NCBI GenBank assembly: GCA_050692195.1
Contig: JBOGVA010000005.1
Location: 1-16,772, forward strand
DNA: 16,772 nucleotides
DNA from: JBOGVA01 sp050692195
GTDB taxonomy: Bacteria > Actinomycetota > UBA4738
Reading direction: 5' to 3'
Under the pieces are notes generated by a model. It was not told the DNA's origin. It did not search any database and worked only from the letters and a program-made list of their open reading frames with translations. A program made the translations under genes and the position numbers. Shown here piece by piece: positions 6,680-13,365 of the stretch (the first letter of the stretch is position 1; each line of letters opens with the position of its first letter).

Positions 6680-7422
6680 GGATCCGCCGGCGACCCGAGG
6701 CGCACGCTCCTGGCCGGGACGCCGCACTCTACGTGCAGGGAGACATGGGCGACCAGGCCCGGCGGAGGTTCGAGTCGCACCTACTGGGATGCGAGGAATG
6801 CTGGACGGAGGTGCAGCGGGCCCGAGCGGGTCGAGCGCTGGCGGAGCGGGGCCGGGAGATCTCTCCCCCGGGACTCCGAGACGACGTCCGGGCCGCCGTG
6901 GCCCTGTCCGAGGCGCCTGCCCGCCGAGGTCTCCGCACCATGGTTCCCGTCGTCACCGCGGTGGCCCTCGCCCTGATCGGGGCCGGTGTCCTCCTCACTG
7001 GCGTGTTGAGTGGCCGCTCGCCTCAGCAGCCCCGCCCGATCGCCGCCGCCCTGGCGTCGTTCCGATCGGAGGGGCCGCCACCGCCGGCTCCCGCGCAGCA
7101 GCTTCCTCCCGATCTCCGGGCCGCGGGGCTCACCCTCGTCCACAGCGGGAGGTCCTCCCTTGGTGGCCTTCCCGTGGACGTCTTCCGGTTCACCGACGGA
7201 AGGACGAAGGTGGTGCTGTTCCTGAGCTCGGGCCGCTTTCCCGAAGCGGTCGGGGCAACCGAGCGAACCGGGAGGGTGCATGGGTGGCGCGCGGTGGACA
7301 ACGGCGTCCAGCTCCTTTGCGCGGACGCTCCCGTCTCCTACCTCTTGATGGGCCGCGACGGCTCCCTGCTCCAGCGCGCGGAGGTCGCGCTCCGGCAGCA
7401 GATGGTCAACCAGGCCCCGTGA
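6676..7422 (+). CDS. Membrane-anchored zinc-type anti-sigma factor
   Basis: This 248-residue protein starts at a GTG overlapping the sigma stop codon. The cytoplasmic N-terminus has the ZAS signature H-x3-C-x2-C (His35, Cys39, Cys42 in SHLLGCEECW), which binds zinc and clamps the cognate sigma factor. One transmembrane helix (about 89-112, MVPVVTAVALALIGAGVLLTG) follows. The extracytoplasmic part has a Pro-rich linker (PPPPAPAQQLPPDL) and a compact domain (LTLVHSGRSSLGGLPVDVFR, VVLFLSSGRFPEAVG, VHGWRAVDNGVQLLCADAP). This looks like the sensor region seen in anti-sigma proteins of this architecture. In ZAS proteins oxidation or regulated proteolysis frees the sigma factor. Which applies here is unknown. 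Confidence 0.9.
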   Translation: MRIRRRPEAHAPGRDAALYVQGDMGDQARRRFESHLLGCEECWTEVQRARAGRALAERGREISPPGLRDDVRAAVALSEAPARRGLRTMVPVVTAVALALIGAGVLLTGVLSGRSPQQPRPIAAALASFRSEGPPPPAPAQQLPPDLRAAGLTLVHSGRSSLGGLPVDVFRFTDGRTKVVLFLSSGRFPEAVGATERTGRVHGWRAVDNGVQLLCADAPVSYLLMGRDGSLLQRAEVALRQQMVNQAP

Positions 7423-7448
7423 CCCAGCAGAGGAGAACGGATCGAAAT

Positions 7449-8156
7449 GTGACCGGAGAATCCTACCGACCGACCGTAGCGTTCGATGTCATCGGCACCC
7501 TGTTCACTCTCGACCGTCCGAGGGATCGACTGATCGCCCTTGGTGCTCCCCGTGAGGCGCTCGAGCTGTGGTTCGCTCAGACGCTCCGGGATGCGTTCGC
7601 CTGGTCCCATGCCGGCGGGTACCGACCGTTGAAGGAGTTCCTGGAGGCCGCCCTCCCGCGGACGCTCGATTCGGTCGGCGTCGAAGCCGGTGAGGAAACT
7701 GCGGCTCAGGTCATGGAAGCGTTCGCCGAGCTCGATCCCGTCGACGGGGCAGAGGAAGCCTGCTCCGTCCTCTTCGACGCCGGCTGGCGCATCCTCGCCC
7801 TTACCATGGGGAGCGAGGAGTCGACCCGGCGCCTCCTCTCCCGGGCGGGCTTGGAGGACCGATTCTCCTTGTTCCTGTCGTGCGACCGGATCGGGAAGAC
7901 CAAGCCACACCCGGACGTGTACGAGATGGCCAGGCGAGAGGCGGGGCCGGGCGCATTGTGGCTCATCGCTGCCCATGCATGGGACGTCGCCGGAGCGAGC
8001 CGCGCCGGCCTGCGGACTTGCTGGGTGGAGCACCTGGAGAAGCGTTACCTCGGTGCCTATCCGGAGCCCGACGTGCGAGCCTCAGACCTGGTCGATGGGG
8101 TGCGCCGGATCGTGGCGCTGGAAGGCTCCGCAGCTGACCGAGGGGGCAGTGGGTGA
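7449..8156 (+). CDS. HAD-superfamily hydrolase (haloacid dehalogenase type II-like)
   Basis: This 235-residue protein starts at GTG 7449, 26 bases after the anti-sigma gene. HAD motif I is AFDVIGTLF (nucleophile Asp13), motif II is ILALTMGS (Thr), motif III is KTKPHPDVY (first Lys) and the motif IV region is LIAAHAWDVAGASRAGLRTCWV. The AAH-x-WD string in motif IV is typical of type II haloacid dehalogenase-like members. Motif I lacks the second Asp of HAD phosphatases (DxDGT replaced by DVIGT), which favours dehalogenase-like over phosphatase chemistry. The substrate is unknown. Its end overlaps the radical SAM gene start (GTGA), so it belongs to the sigma-led operon and may act on the same small molecule or lipid as the radical SAM enzyme (inference). 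Confidence 0.85.
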   Translation: MTGESYRPTVAFDVIGTLFTLDRPRDRLIALGAPREALELWFAQTLRDAFAWSHAGGYRPLKEFLEAALPRTLDSVGVEAGEETAAQVMEAFAELDPVDGAEEACSVLFDAGWRILALTMGSEESTRRLLSRAGLEDRFSLFLSCDRIGKTKPHPDVYEMARREAGPGALWLIAAHAWDVAGASRAGLRTCWVEHLEKRYLGAYPEPDVRASDLVDGVRRIVALEGSAADRGGSG

Positions 8157-9565
8157 GCGAGCGTGTCCTGTCGGAGACTCGAGCTCTCTGCCCGACCTGC
8201 CTTCGAGTCGTCTCGGGCCGAAACGTGGAGCGCGAAGGCAAGGTGTATCTCCAACGAACGTGTCCCGAGCACGCCGACTCTGAATCCCTGGTCCTGTCCG
8301 ACGCCTCCTGGTGGGAGTGGAGCCGGCGGTTTCTTCGCCCTGGACGCCGGCCGGCGCACACGGCGACGGAGACCGTCCACGGCTGTCCGTACGACTGCGG
8401 GTTCTGCCCAGAGCACCAGCAGCACGCTTGTGTCACGGTGTTCGAGATCACGGAGGCCTGCAACCTGGAGTGCCCGGCCTGCTTCGCCGGGCAAGCCCAC
8501 GTCCGCCACGCCAGCCTGGCCGACGTCGAGGCCATGGCCGACGCGCTGGTTCGAGCCGAAGGCGGGCAGGCCGACGTGGCCATGCTTTCAGGTGGAGAGC
8601 CGACGCTGCACCCCAGGTTCTTCGACGTCGCCGACGCCGTCCGGGCCCGTCCCATCCGGTACCTCGTGGTGAACTCCAACGGCATCCGGATGGCTCGCGA
8701 CTCCGAGTTCTGCCGGAAGCTGGCCGAGCGCGACATGCTCGTGTACCTGCAGTTCGACGGGTTCACCCCCGAGACGTATCGGGTCTTGCGGGGGCGGCCG
8801 GACCTGTACGACCTGAAGCTGCGTGCTCTCGCCAACCTGGCCGAGGCTGACGTGCGTGTCGTGCTGGTGGCCACCGTCCTCAAGGGTGTGAACGACCACG
8901 AGGTGGGGGCTATCGTACGGTTCGGCGCGGAGCACTCCGCGGTCCGTGCCGTCTCACTGCAACCCCAGTTCGGGGAGGGCCGGTTCGTTCCCTTCGATCC
9001 CGGCGACCGCGTGACGGTGACCGACATCATCGACGCGATCGATCGAGACAGCGGCCTGTTCACCCGGGAGGACTTCACCCCGGTCCCGTGCTGCGACCCG
9101 ATGTGCACGGCAGCGACCTTCGCCTACGTGCACGACGGCCAGCTCACCCCGATCAGCCGGCTGGTCCCCGTGGAGGCCGTGCTGGACTACGGGACGAACA
9201 CCGCCGTGCCGAACCTGTCGGAGGCGTTCCGGCGCGACGTCGAGGAGATGCGTGATGTGCTGCTGAAGCTCTACTCGAAGTCAGCGCCGGCGGGCTCGGA
9301 CCGGCAGGCCGAGGCCTTCTTCTGTGCCTGCGAGCCCCTGCTGGCCGAGATGGAGGGCGTCGGCGACCTCTCCGATCGCATCTTCGGGGTCACCATCGAG
9401 GGGTTCATGGACCGGTTCTCCTTCGACCTGTCCAGGGCCGTGCGGTGCTGCATCCAGGAAGCGCTCCCGGATGGCCGCATCGTCCCGTTCTGCGTATACA
9501 ACACCCTGTACCGGTTCGCCTCCGACCACCGTCCGGTGCCCCCACTCTCGGAGCCGATCGCATGA
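8153..9565 (+). CDS. Radical SAM enzyme of the MJ0619/tetraether-synthase (Tes)-like type
   Basis: This 470-residue enzyme has an N-terminal Cys knuckle (Cys13-x2-Cys16 ... Cys37, LCPTCLRVV and RTCPEH), resembling the rubredoxin-like domain of this family. A second cluster follows, HGCPYDCGFCPEHQQHAC (Cys78, 82, 85, 93). The radical SAM core signature is EACNLECPACF, C-x3-C-x2-C at Cys103, 107, 110, with SGGEPTLHP as the SAM-binding GGE motif. The C-terminal region has more Cys (PVPCCDPMC, FFCACEP, VRCCIQEALPDG, PFCVY), suggesting auxiliary [4Fe-4S] clusters. The combined layout matches the archaeal MJ0619/Tes group, which couples lipid alkyl tails, and its bacterial homologues. Its actual substrate is not shown by sequence. 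It overlaps the HAD gene before it and the methyltransferase gene after it (ATGA). Confidence 0.85.
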   Translation: MSERVLSETRALCPTCLRVVSGRNVEREGKVYLQRTCPEHADSESLVLSDASWWEWSRRFLRPGRRPAHTATETVHGCPYDCGFCPEHQQHACVTVFEITEACNLECPACFAGQAHVRHASLADVEAMADALVRAEGGQADVAMLSGGEPTLHPRFFDVADAVRARPIRYLVVNSNGIRMARDSEFCRKLAERDMLVYLQFDGFTPETYRVLRGRPDLYDLKLRALANLAEADVRVVLVATVLKGVNDHEVGAIVRFGAEHSAVRAVSLQPQFGEGRFVPFDPGDRVTVTDIIDAIDRDSGLFTREDFTPVPCCDPMCTAATFAYVHDGQLTPISRLVPVEAVLDYGTNTAVPNLSEAFRRDVEEMRDVLLKLYSKSAPAGSDRQAEAFFCACEPLLAEMEGVGDLSDRIFGVTIEGFMDRFSFDLSRAVRCCIQEALPDGRIVPFCVYNTLYRFASDHRPVPPLSEPIA

Positions 9566-10356
9566 GCGACGTGGCCACTGCAACGGCCCCCGCGTACCTG
9601 AAGGCCTGCTGCGCCGACCTCTGGTCCCACCCAGGAGTGCGGCTCCTCTGCGGAGAGGCCCTTCGGCCGGGCGGCGCCGACCTGACCTCGCACGCCATCG
9701 ATCTCCTGCAGCTCAAGGAGGGGGCCCGCGTCCTCGACGTCGGCTCTGGTCCGGGGACGACGTTGGGGCTGCTGGCGCAGCGCGGCCTTCGGCCGGTGGG
9801 AGCCGACTACAGCGTGTCGCTCGCTTCGGAGTCAGCGACTGTCGCCCCATCTGTGGCGGCCGATGCCGAGCGACAGCCGTTTCCATCGGGCTCGATGGAC
9901 GCGGTGTTCATGGAGTGCGTGCTGTCGGCCGTCCCCGACAAGATCGCCGCGCTCTTTGAGCTGGCCCGGGTGCTGCGACCCGGTGGCTCGCTGGTGCTGT
10001 CCGACGTCGTGGTGGAGGAGGCCTTGCCGGCGCCGCTGGACTCCTTCGCGGGGTGGATCGCCTGCGCCGCGGGGGCGCTCCCGGCCCGGGGCTACGCCGA
10101 CCTGCTGGAGAGGGCCGGGTTCGCAGTGGAGACCCAAGAGGACCACCGCCCGGCGATGGCCGGGCTGCTGGCGCAGGTCGGCCGGCGGCTGGCCCTGATC
10201 CGAGGGGCCGTCCGCGCGGGACTGATGGACGGCTCCTCCGCCGGCCTCGACGAAGGTGTCCTCGATCTCGGGGAGCATCTGCTCCGCGTGGCCCGGGAAG
10301 CGGTGGACGCCGGCGCCCTCGGGTACCGCCTGTACGTCGCTCGCCGCCAGGCGTGA
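9562..10356 (+). CDS. SAM-dependent class I methyltransferase
   Basis: This 264-residue protein has ATG 9562 overlapping the radical SAM stop codon. Motif I is VLDVGSGPGTT (about 57-67) and motif II-III is the LRPVGADYS strand. FPSGSMDAVFMECVLSAVPD is motif IV-like, and LARVLRPGGSLVLSDVV is the typical Rossmann strand/helix after it. The N-terminal segment YLKACCADLWSHPGVRLLCGEALRPGG resembles a subgroup of methyltransferases found next to radical SAM and arsenic- or selenium-related genes; I cannot assign its substrate. It is the last gene of the sigma-led operon and probably modifies the product of the radical SAM step (inference). The Cys-Cys pair at residues 16-17 is notable. Confidence 0.85.
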   Translation: MSDVATATAPAYLKACCADLWSHPGVRLLCGEALRPGGADLTSHAIDLLQLKEGARVLDVGSGPGTTLGLLAQRGLRPVGADYSVSLASESATVAPSVAADAERQPFPSGSMDAVFMECVLSAVPDKIAALFELARVLRPGGSLVLSDVVVEEALPAPLDSFAGWIACAAGALPARGYADLLERAGFAVETQEDHRPAMAGLLAQVGRRLALIRGAVRAGLMDGSSAGLDEGVLDLGEHLLRVAREAVDAGALGYRLYVARRQA

Positions 10357-10380
10357 GCTCGGCTTGGTGGCCGGCCCGGC

Positions 10381-11013
10381 TCATGCCTGCCGAGGGTTCG
10401 GCCCGCGCCGGGCCCGCTCCTCCGCCATGGTCTTGACGCCGTCGAGATGGCGACGGACCACCTTCTCCCACGTGGGCTTCACCAGGAACCGGCCGGCCAG
10501 CCTGCCGAAGATCCAGAAGTCCATCGCAAGCTCTCCCTGGTAGCGCATGACCGTGCCGTGGTCGGCGTCCTGGAACGCGAACTCCTCGGTCACCGATGGC
10601 GCCACGCCGCGCAAGAGGCGGAACGAGATCCGCTCGGGAGCCTCGAAGCGAACGCTCTCGATGGTGGTCGAGGTGAGAAGTGAGAGGCGGGTGTGATGGG
10701 CGGCCACGACGAGGTCGCTTCCCCGATCCAGGACCTCGAGCCGTCCGCGTAGCTCGCTGGGGGTCCGGCCCAGGTAGGGCGAGGCCACCACGTCGAACAC
10801 GATCGCCCGAGGCGCGTCGATCCTGAGGTCGATCGGGCCGAGAGCGTGCCGGGTCCGTCCCCAACCCAGATCGATGGTCAGCCGGCCGATGAGCCACGCA
10901 CCGATCAGCAGGGTGAGGAGGACCCCGAGGACCACGGACACCACCACGAGCGCCCACGTCACCACTCCTGCTCCGATGATCACGTCCCCTCCCCGGCCGA
11001 GCCCGGTGATCAC
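10381..11013 (-). CDS. Membrane-anchored SRPBCC (START-like) domain protein
   Basis: This 210-residue protein has an N-terminal hydrophobic helix (about 12-42, VVTWALVVVSVVLGVLLTLL). An SRPBCC/polyketide-cyclase-like domain follows, containing IDLRIDAPRAIVFDVVASPY, EVLDRGSDLVVAAHH, SVRFEAPERISFRLLRG, TEEFAFQDADHGTVMRYQGE and a long C-terminal helix (TWEKVVRRHLDGVKTMAEE). Such helix-grip folds bind lipids, polyketides or other hydrophobic ligands; the ligand here is unknown. The GTG start overlaps the stop of the AhpD-like selenoprotein gene, so the two are translationally coupled. It converges with the methyltransferase gene with only about 24 bases between stops. Confidence 0.82.
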   Translation of the reverse strand: MITGLGRGGDVIIGAGVVTWALVVVSVVLGVLLTLLIGAWLIGRLTIDLGWGRTRHALGPIDLRIDAPRAIVFDVVASPYLGRTPSELRGRLEVLDRGSDLVVAAHHTRLSLLTSTTIESVRFEAPERISFRLLRGVAPSVTEEFAFQDADHGTVMRYQGELAMDFWIFGRLAGRFLVKPTWEKVVRRHLDGVKTMAEERARRGPNPRQA

Positions 11014-11531
11014 CTCATCCGGTACCTGCGGTGTCGCCTTGCTTCGACGGGCCAGTACTCCTCCAGGTCGACCCCCAGGCCCTCGGCCACGCGGTTCACG
11101 TAATTGAAGTAGGCGACAACCTGGTTGGCATCCACGATGTCGCGGTCGCTGAACCCACTATCTCGAAGCGTCAGTACGTCGGCCTCCGTGATCTCCCATG
11201 GAGTTACCGTGAGCTTCAGCGCGTAGCGGCAGAGGAGCCGCATCCGTTCGGGTAGGGCGTCCAGGTCTCTGGAGGCGACCGCCTCCACCAGCGCCTCTCC
11301 GGCTTCTCTCGCCAGCGCGGCGCTGTGATGCGTCACTCAGTAGTGACAGTCGTTGGCGGCTGAGACGCACACAGCGATCCCCTCCCGCTCGGCGCGCGAG
11401 AGCCCCGATGACCTGAACATGATGGTCCGGTACAGGGCGTGGTGCGCAGCAAGGGCTTCGGGATTCAGGCTGTGGGACGCCAGGACATGGTCCATCCCTT
11501 CGGACTCGGGCGTCGTCTGTACCCACGTCAT
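11010..11531 (-). CDS. AhpD-like peroxidase-related protein with in-frame UGA (predicted selenocysteine)
   Basis: Read through one TGA (11337-11339), the frame gives 173 residues of the AhpD/carboxymuconolactone decarboxylase-fold peroxidase-related family. It contains HSLNPEALAAHHALYRTIMF, LSRAEREGIAVCVSAANDCHY-U-VTHHSAAL, then a helical C-terminal half (LPERMRLLCRYALKLTVTPW, DIVDANQVVAYFNYVNRVAEG and LGVDLEEYWP). The family active site is C-x2-C-x3-H. Here it is Cys62-His-Tyr-U65-Val-Thr-His, so UGA replaces the second, redox-active Cys. ATG 11529-11531 is chosen because AAGGAGC lies just upstream. Without readthrough one gets a useless N-half ending at CHY and a second piece with no ribosome site. 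Role: thiol/selenol-dependent peroxide reduction (family knowledge). It lies between the Tat lipoprotein and SRPBCC genes. Confidence 0.87.
11313..11325 (-). promoter_or_regulatory. Candidate SECIS hairpin of the AhpD-like gene
   Basis: Minus strand: CAGC(G) at 11325-11321 pairs with (C)GCTG at 11317-11313, a 4-5 bp stem with loop GCCGC or CCG. The 5-nt loop begins 16 bases after the UGA and starts with G. An alternative overlapping hairpin, CGCC-GCGCT-GGCG, begins its loop three bases later. It is the weakest of the three SECIS candidates. Confidence 0.45.
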
Positions 11532-11584
11532 CGCGAGGCTCCTTCCTTCCGGGGGCAGATCCACCGATGGCAGCGCTGGCGGAC

Positions 11585-11616
11585 ATCGTATGGTCCGGCG
11601 GAGCCTGCTCTGTCAG
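11585..11616 (-). promoter_or_regulatory. Possible promoter before the AhpD-like gene
   Basis: TACGAT (11590-11585) is a good -10 hexamer, 53 bases before the AhpD ATG. CTGACA (11616-11611) lies 20 bases upstream of it, a long spacer like that of MerR-controlled promoters. The small dyad GAGC-AG-GCTC lies in the spacer. It overlaps the end of the upstream lipoprotein gene. Tentative. Confidence 0.3.
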
Positions 11617-12755
11617 CCTCGGAACGTATTGGGTGCGAGGACCGGGACCGGGCAGTTCACCGTGAAGATCTCGCCGTTCGTCTCGGGTGTCCCTGGGAAC
11701 TCGTCCAGGTCCCCGCCATCGCGAGCTGCATGGACCTCCTGCTCCGCTCGAAGGACCCGAGGCGGGACGCCGTCCTTCCAGCCATAGGTCATGTGATCCC
11801 AGTAGGGGCTCCACTCTGGACTCCCCGCCTCGGAATCGAACACCGAGGGCTGGAACCCCATCGGCCCCGGGCCCTTCACCCCGTTCATGAACACGTTGGT
11901 GCGCCCGGTGGCGCCGGCATCGCGGCTCCCCGCCAGCCCCGGGGAGTGCGCGATGTGCATCCCCTCGGCCATCGGCGCCAGGGACGTGTCGACGACTATG
12001 TACCGGACCCCCGGGAAGCACTCGTGCAGTTTGAACATCACGGTCATGCCCGAAGTGTCCGGCGGCTCCAAGAGCTGGCCGCCTCCCAGGTACTCGCTTC
12101 GCTCGGTGTCGACCGGCATCTCCTCGGATGACCACCTGACCACCGCCGCGTTCAGCACGATGTCGGTGTCCTCCACGGTGACCCGGCCGGCGCCCCGGGC
12201 CTCCTCGACGTCGTCGATGGAGGAAAGGAGCTCCGGAGCTTGTTCCCACGAGACCCGGTGGAGTCGCCATGCGGGTGTGTACTCCGGCCGTCCGGGTTCA
12301 GACGAGAGCAAGGTTGGCTGCCCGGACGTCCCACCGCTCACCACATAGGCCGACCCGGTGAGACGCCCCTGGATCAGCGAGGAGAGCTTCGGCGCCCACA
12401 CGAGCTTCTCTTGCTTCGCATAGGACTCGTCGGACGTGTCCGTCCTGATGAAGTAGACATCCTTGCCCTGGAAGACGCCTCGGTGGAGTCGGAGCGTGAC
12501 GAACCCGAAGGCCCCCGGCCACTCGTCGGAGGTGAGGGCGTAGTCGATGACGTCCCCGACGATGGGCCCCTCCTGACTGGTGGGTGGAGGGGAGGTGGCG
12601 GCCGGCCCTGCTCCCGGCCCGGTCTGATCCCGGCCGCACGCTGCCAGGATGGCCGGGGCCGAGGCCCCCAAGAGGCCAAGCTTCAGAGCGCCCCTGGCGG
12701 TCCAGCCGATGAACTCCCTGCGGCCGATCTCGGTCGGATGGGACTGTGGCGGCAT
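11613..12755 (-). CDS. Tat-exported lipoprotein of unknown function (possibly DUF7482-type)
   Basis: This 380-residue protein has a twin-arginine signal (GRREFIGWTARGALKLGLLG) followed by a lipobox at LAAC (Cys about 40) and a Pro/Ser/Gly linker. The mature domain contains VGDVIDYALTSDEWPGAFGFVTLR, KDVYFIRTDTSDESYAKQE, FVPKL-like VWAPKLSSL, NAAVVRWSSEEMPVD, PGVRYIVVDTSLAPMAEGMH and VFMNGVKGPGPMGFQPSVFD. The end is WDHMTYGWKDG...RAEQEVHAARDGGDLDEF. The last part suggests a domain organised around a Trp/His-rich pocket. Tat export points to cofactor or metal loading before secretion (inference). The resemblance to DUF7482 is from memory and unverified. The ATG at 12753-12755 follows GAAAGGAGG. 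A shared ECF-type promoter lies 38 bases upstream. Confidence 0.75.
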   Translation of the reverse strand: MPPQSHPTEIGRREFIGWTARGALKLGLLGASAPAILAACGRDQTGPGAGPAATSPPPTSQEGPIVGDVIDYALTSDEWPGAFGFVTLRLHRGVFQGKDVYFIRTDTSDESYAKQEKLVWAPKLSSLIQGRLTGSAYVVSGGTSGQPTLLSSEPGRPEYTPAWRLHRVSWEQAPELLSSIDDVEEARGAGRVTVEDTDIVLNAAVVRWSSEEMPVDTERSEYLGGGQLLEPPDTSGMTVMFKLHECFPGVRYIVVDTSLAPMAEGMHIAHSPGLAGSRDAGATGRTNVFMNGVKGPGPMGFQPSVFDSEAGSPEWSPYWDHMTYGWKDGVPPRVLRAEQEVHAARDGGDLDEFPGTPETNGEIFTVNCPVPVLAPNTFRG

Positions 12756-12793
12756 GTCGCCTCCTTTCGGGCATGGGGGACCCCACCCTGAGC

Positions 12794-12820
12794 GGACGCC
12801 ACAGCGCCCCGCGCGATTCC
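12794..12820 (-). promoter_or_regulatory. Candidate ECF sigma promoter of the Tat lipoprotein gene
   Basis: On the minus strand GGAAT (12820-12816) is followed by an 18-base spacer (starting with C, ending with GGC) and GTCC (12797-12794), 38 bases before the ATG. It matches the elements before the sigma factor gene and the DUF3179 gene at 12 fixed positions (GGAATC-N14-GGCGTC). The AhpD-like and SRPBCC genes downstream may share this transcript. Confidence 0.62.
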
Positions 12821-12872
12821 CGGCCGGAGTGCGGAGTGCTATCGATCCTTCCGGCTGGGGTATCCGACGCGT

Positions 12873-13271
12873 TCACCTTGCCTCGATGATGTGGCAGAAG
12901 GCCGCGTGACGGGCCTGCCCCGGCGATGTCGTCCGGGCCTTCCTCGCCAGCCGCTCGAGGTCGCGGCGCATCCGCTCCAGAGCCGCGATGCGCTCGGATA
13001 GGTCGGCCGCGCGCCGCTCGATGAGGGATGCGACGTGGGCGCAGGGGGCCTCGCCCCTGTCCCGGAAGGCGAGGACCTCCCGGATCTCCCCGAGGGTCAG
13101 CCCGACCGACTGGGCCGCCCGGATGAAGCCGAGCCTGGCGGCGGCGCCCTCCCCGTAGTCCCTGTACCCGCCGGGAGTCCGGGGCGGTTCGGGCATCAGG
13201 CCAATGTCCTCGTAGTACCGGATCGTCTTGGCCGGTACCTCCGTCCGCCCGGCCAGCTCTCCTATCCGCAT
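12873..13271 (-). CDS. MerR-family metal/thiol-type regulator lacking the middle Cys
   Basis: This 132-residue regulator begins with the winged helix MRIGELAGRTEVPAKTIRYY and EDIGLMPEPPRTPGGYRDYG. The second HTH/wing region is LGFIRAAQSVGLTLGEIREV, and a long antiparallel dimer helix covers about 78-112. The C-terminal metal loop ends FCHIIEAR. MerR/ZntR-type sensors usually show three Cys here. Cys77 (EAPCAHV) and Cys126 (AAFCHII) are present, but the loop between carries GQARHAA with no Cys. The ligand may therefore be unusual, perhaps with His122 or His127. It is divergent from the CcdA-like selenoprotein across a MerR-type operator, so it very likely controls that gene. TACGAT lies seven bases before the ATG, suggesting a leaderless mRNA. 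Confidence 0.9.
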   Translation of the reverse strand: MRIGELAGRTEVPAKTIRYYEDIGLMPEPPRTPGGYRDYGEGAAARLGFIRAAQSVGLTLGEIREVLAFRDRGEAPCAHVASLIERRAADLSERIAALERMRRDLERLARKARTTSPGQARHAAFCHIIEAR

Positions 13272-13278
13272 GTCTCTG

Positions 13279-13321
13279 ATCGTACCGGCTTGACATTCCA
13301 GTCAACTGGAAGGTGTACGGT
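13279..13321 (+). promoter_or_regulatory. MerR-type operator/promoter between merR-like and ccdA-like genes
   Basis: Plus strand: -35 TTGACA (13290-13295), a 20-base spacer and -10 TACGGT (13316-13321). The spacer contains the perfect dyad TTCCAGT-CA-ACTGGAA (13296-13311). The overlong spacer with a centred dyad is the hallmark of promoters twisted into activity by MerR proteins. On the minus strand the -10 TACGAT (13284-13279) of the regulator gene lies beside it, so MerR binding would also control its own gene. Confidence 0.85.
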
Positions 13322-13365
13322 GCCAACGATAGCCCGGCGCATTGAAGAATGGCGAGGGAGGGGCG

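Noticed and set aside
11010..11336. Independent gene starting right after the TGA in the AhpD-like region
   Set aside because: It has no ribosome site and begins in mid active-site motif. It is the continuation of the upstream frame.
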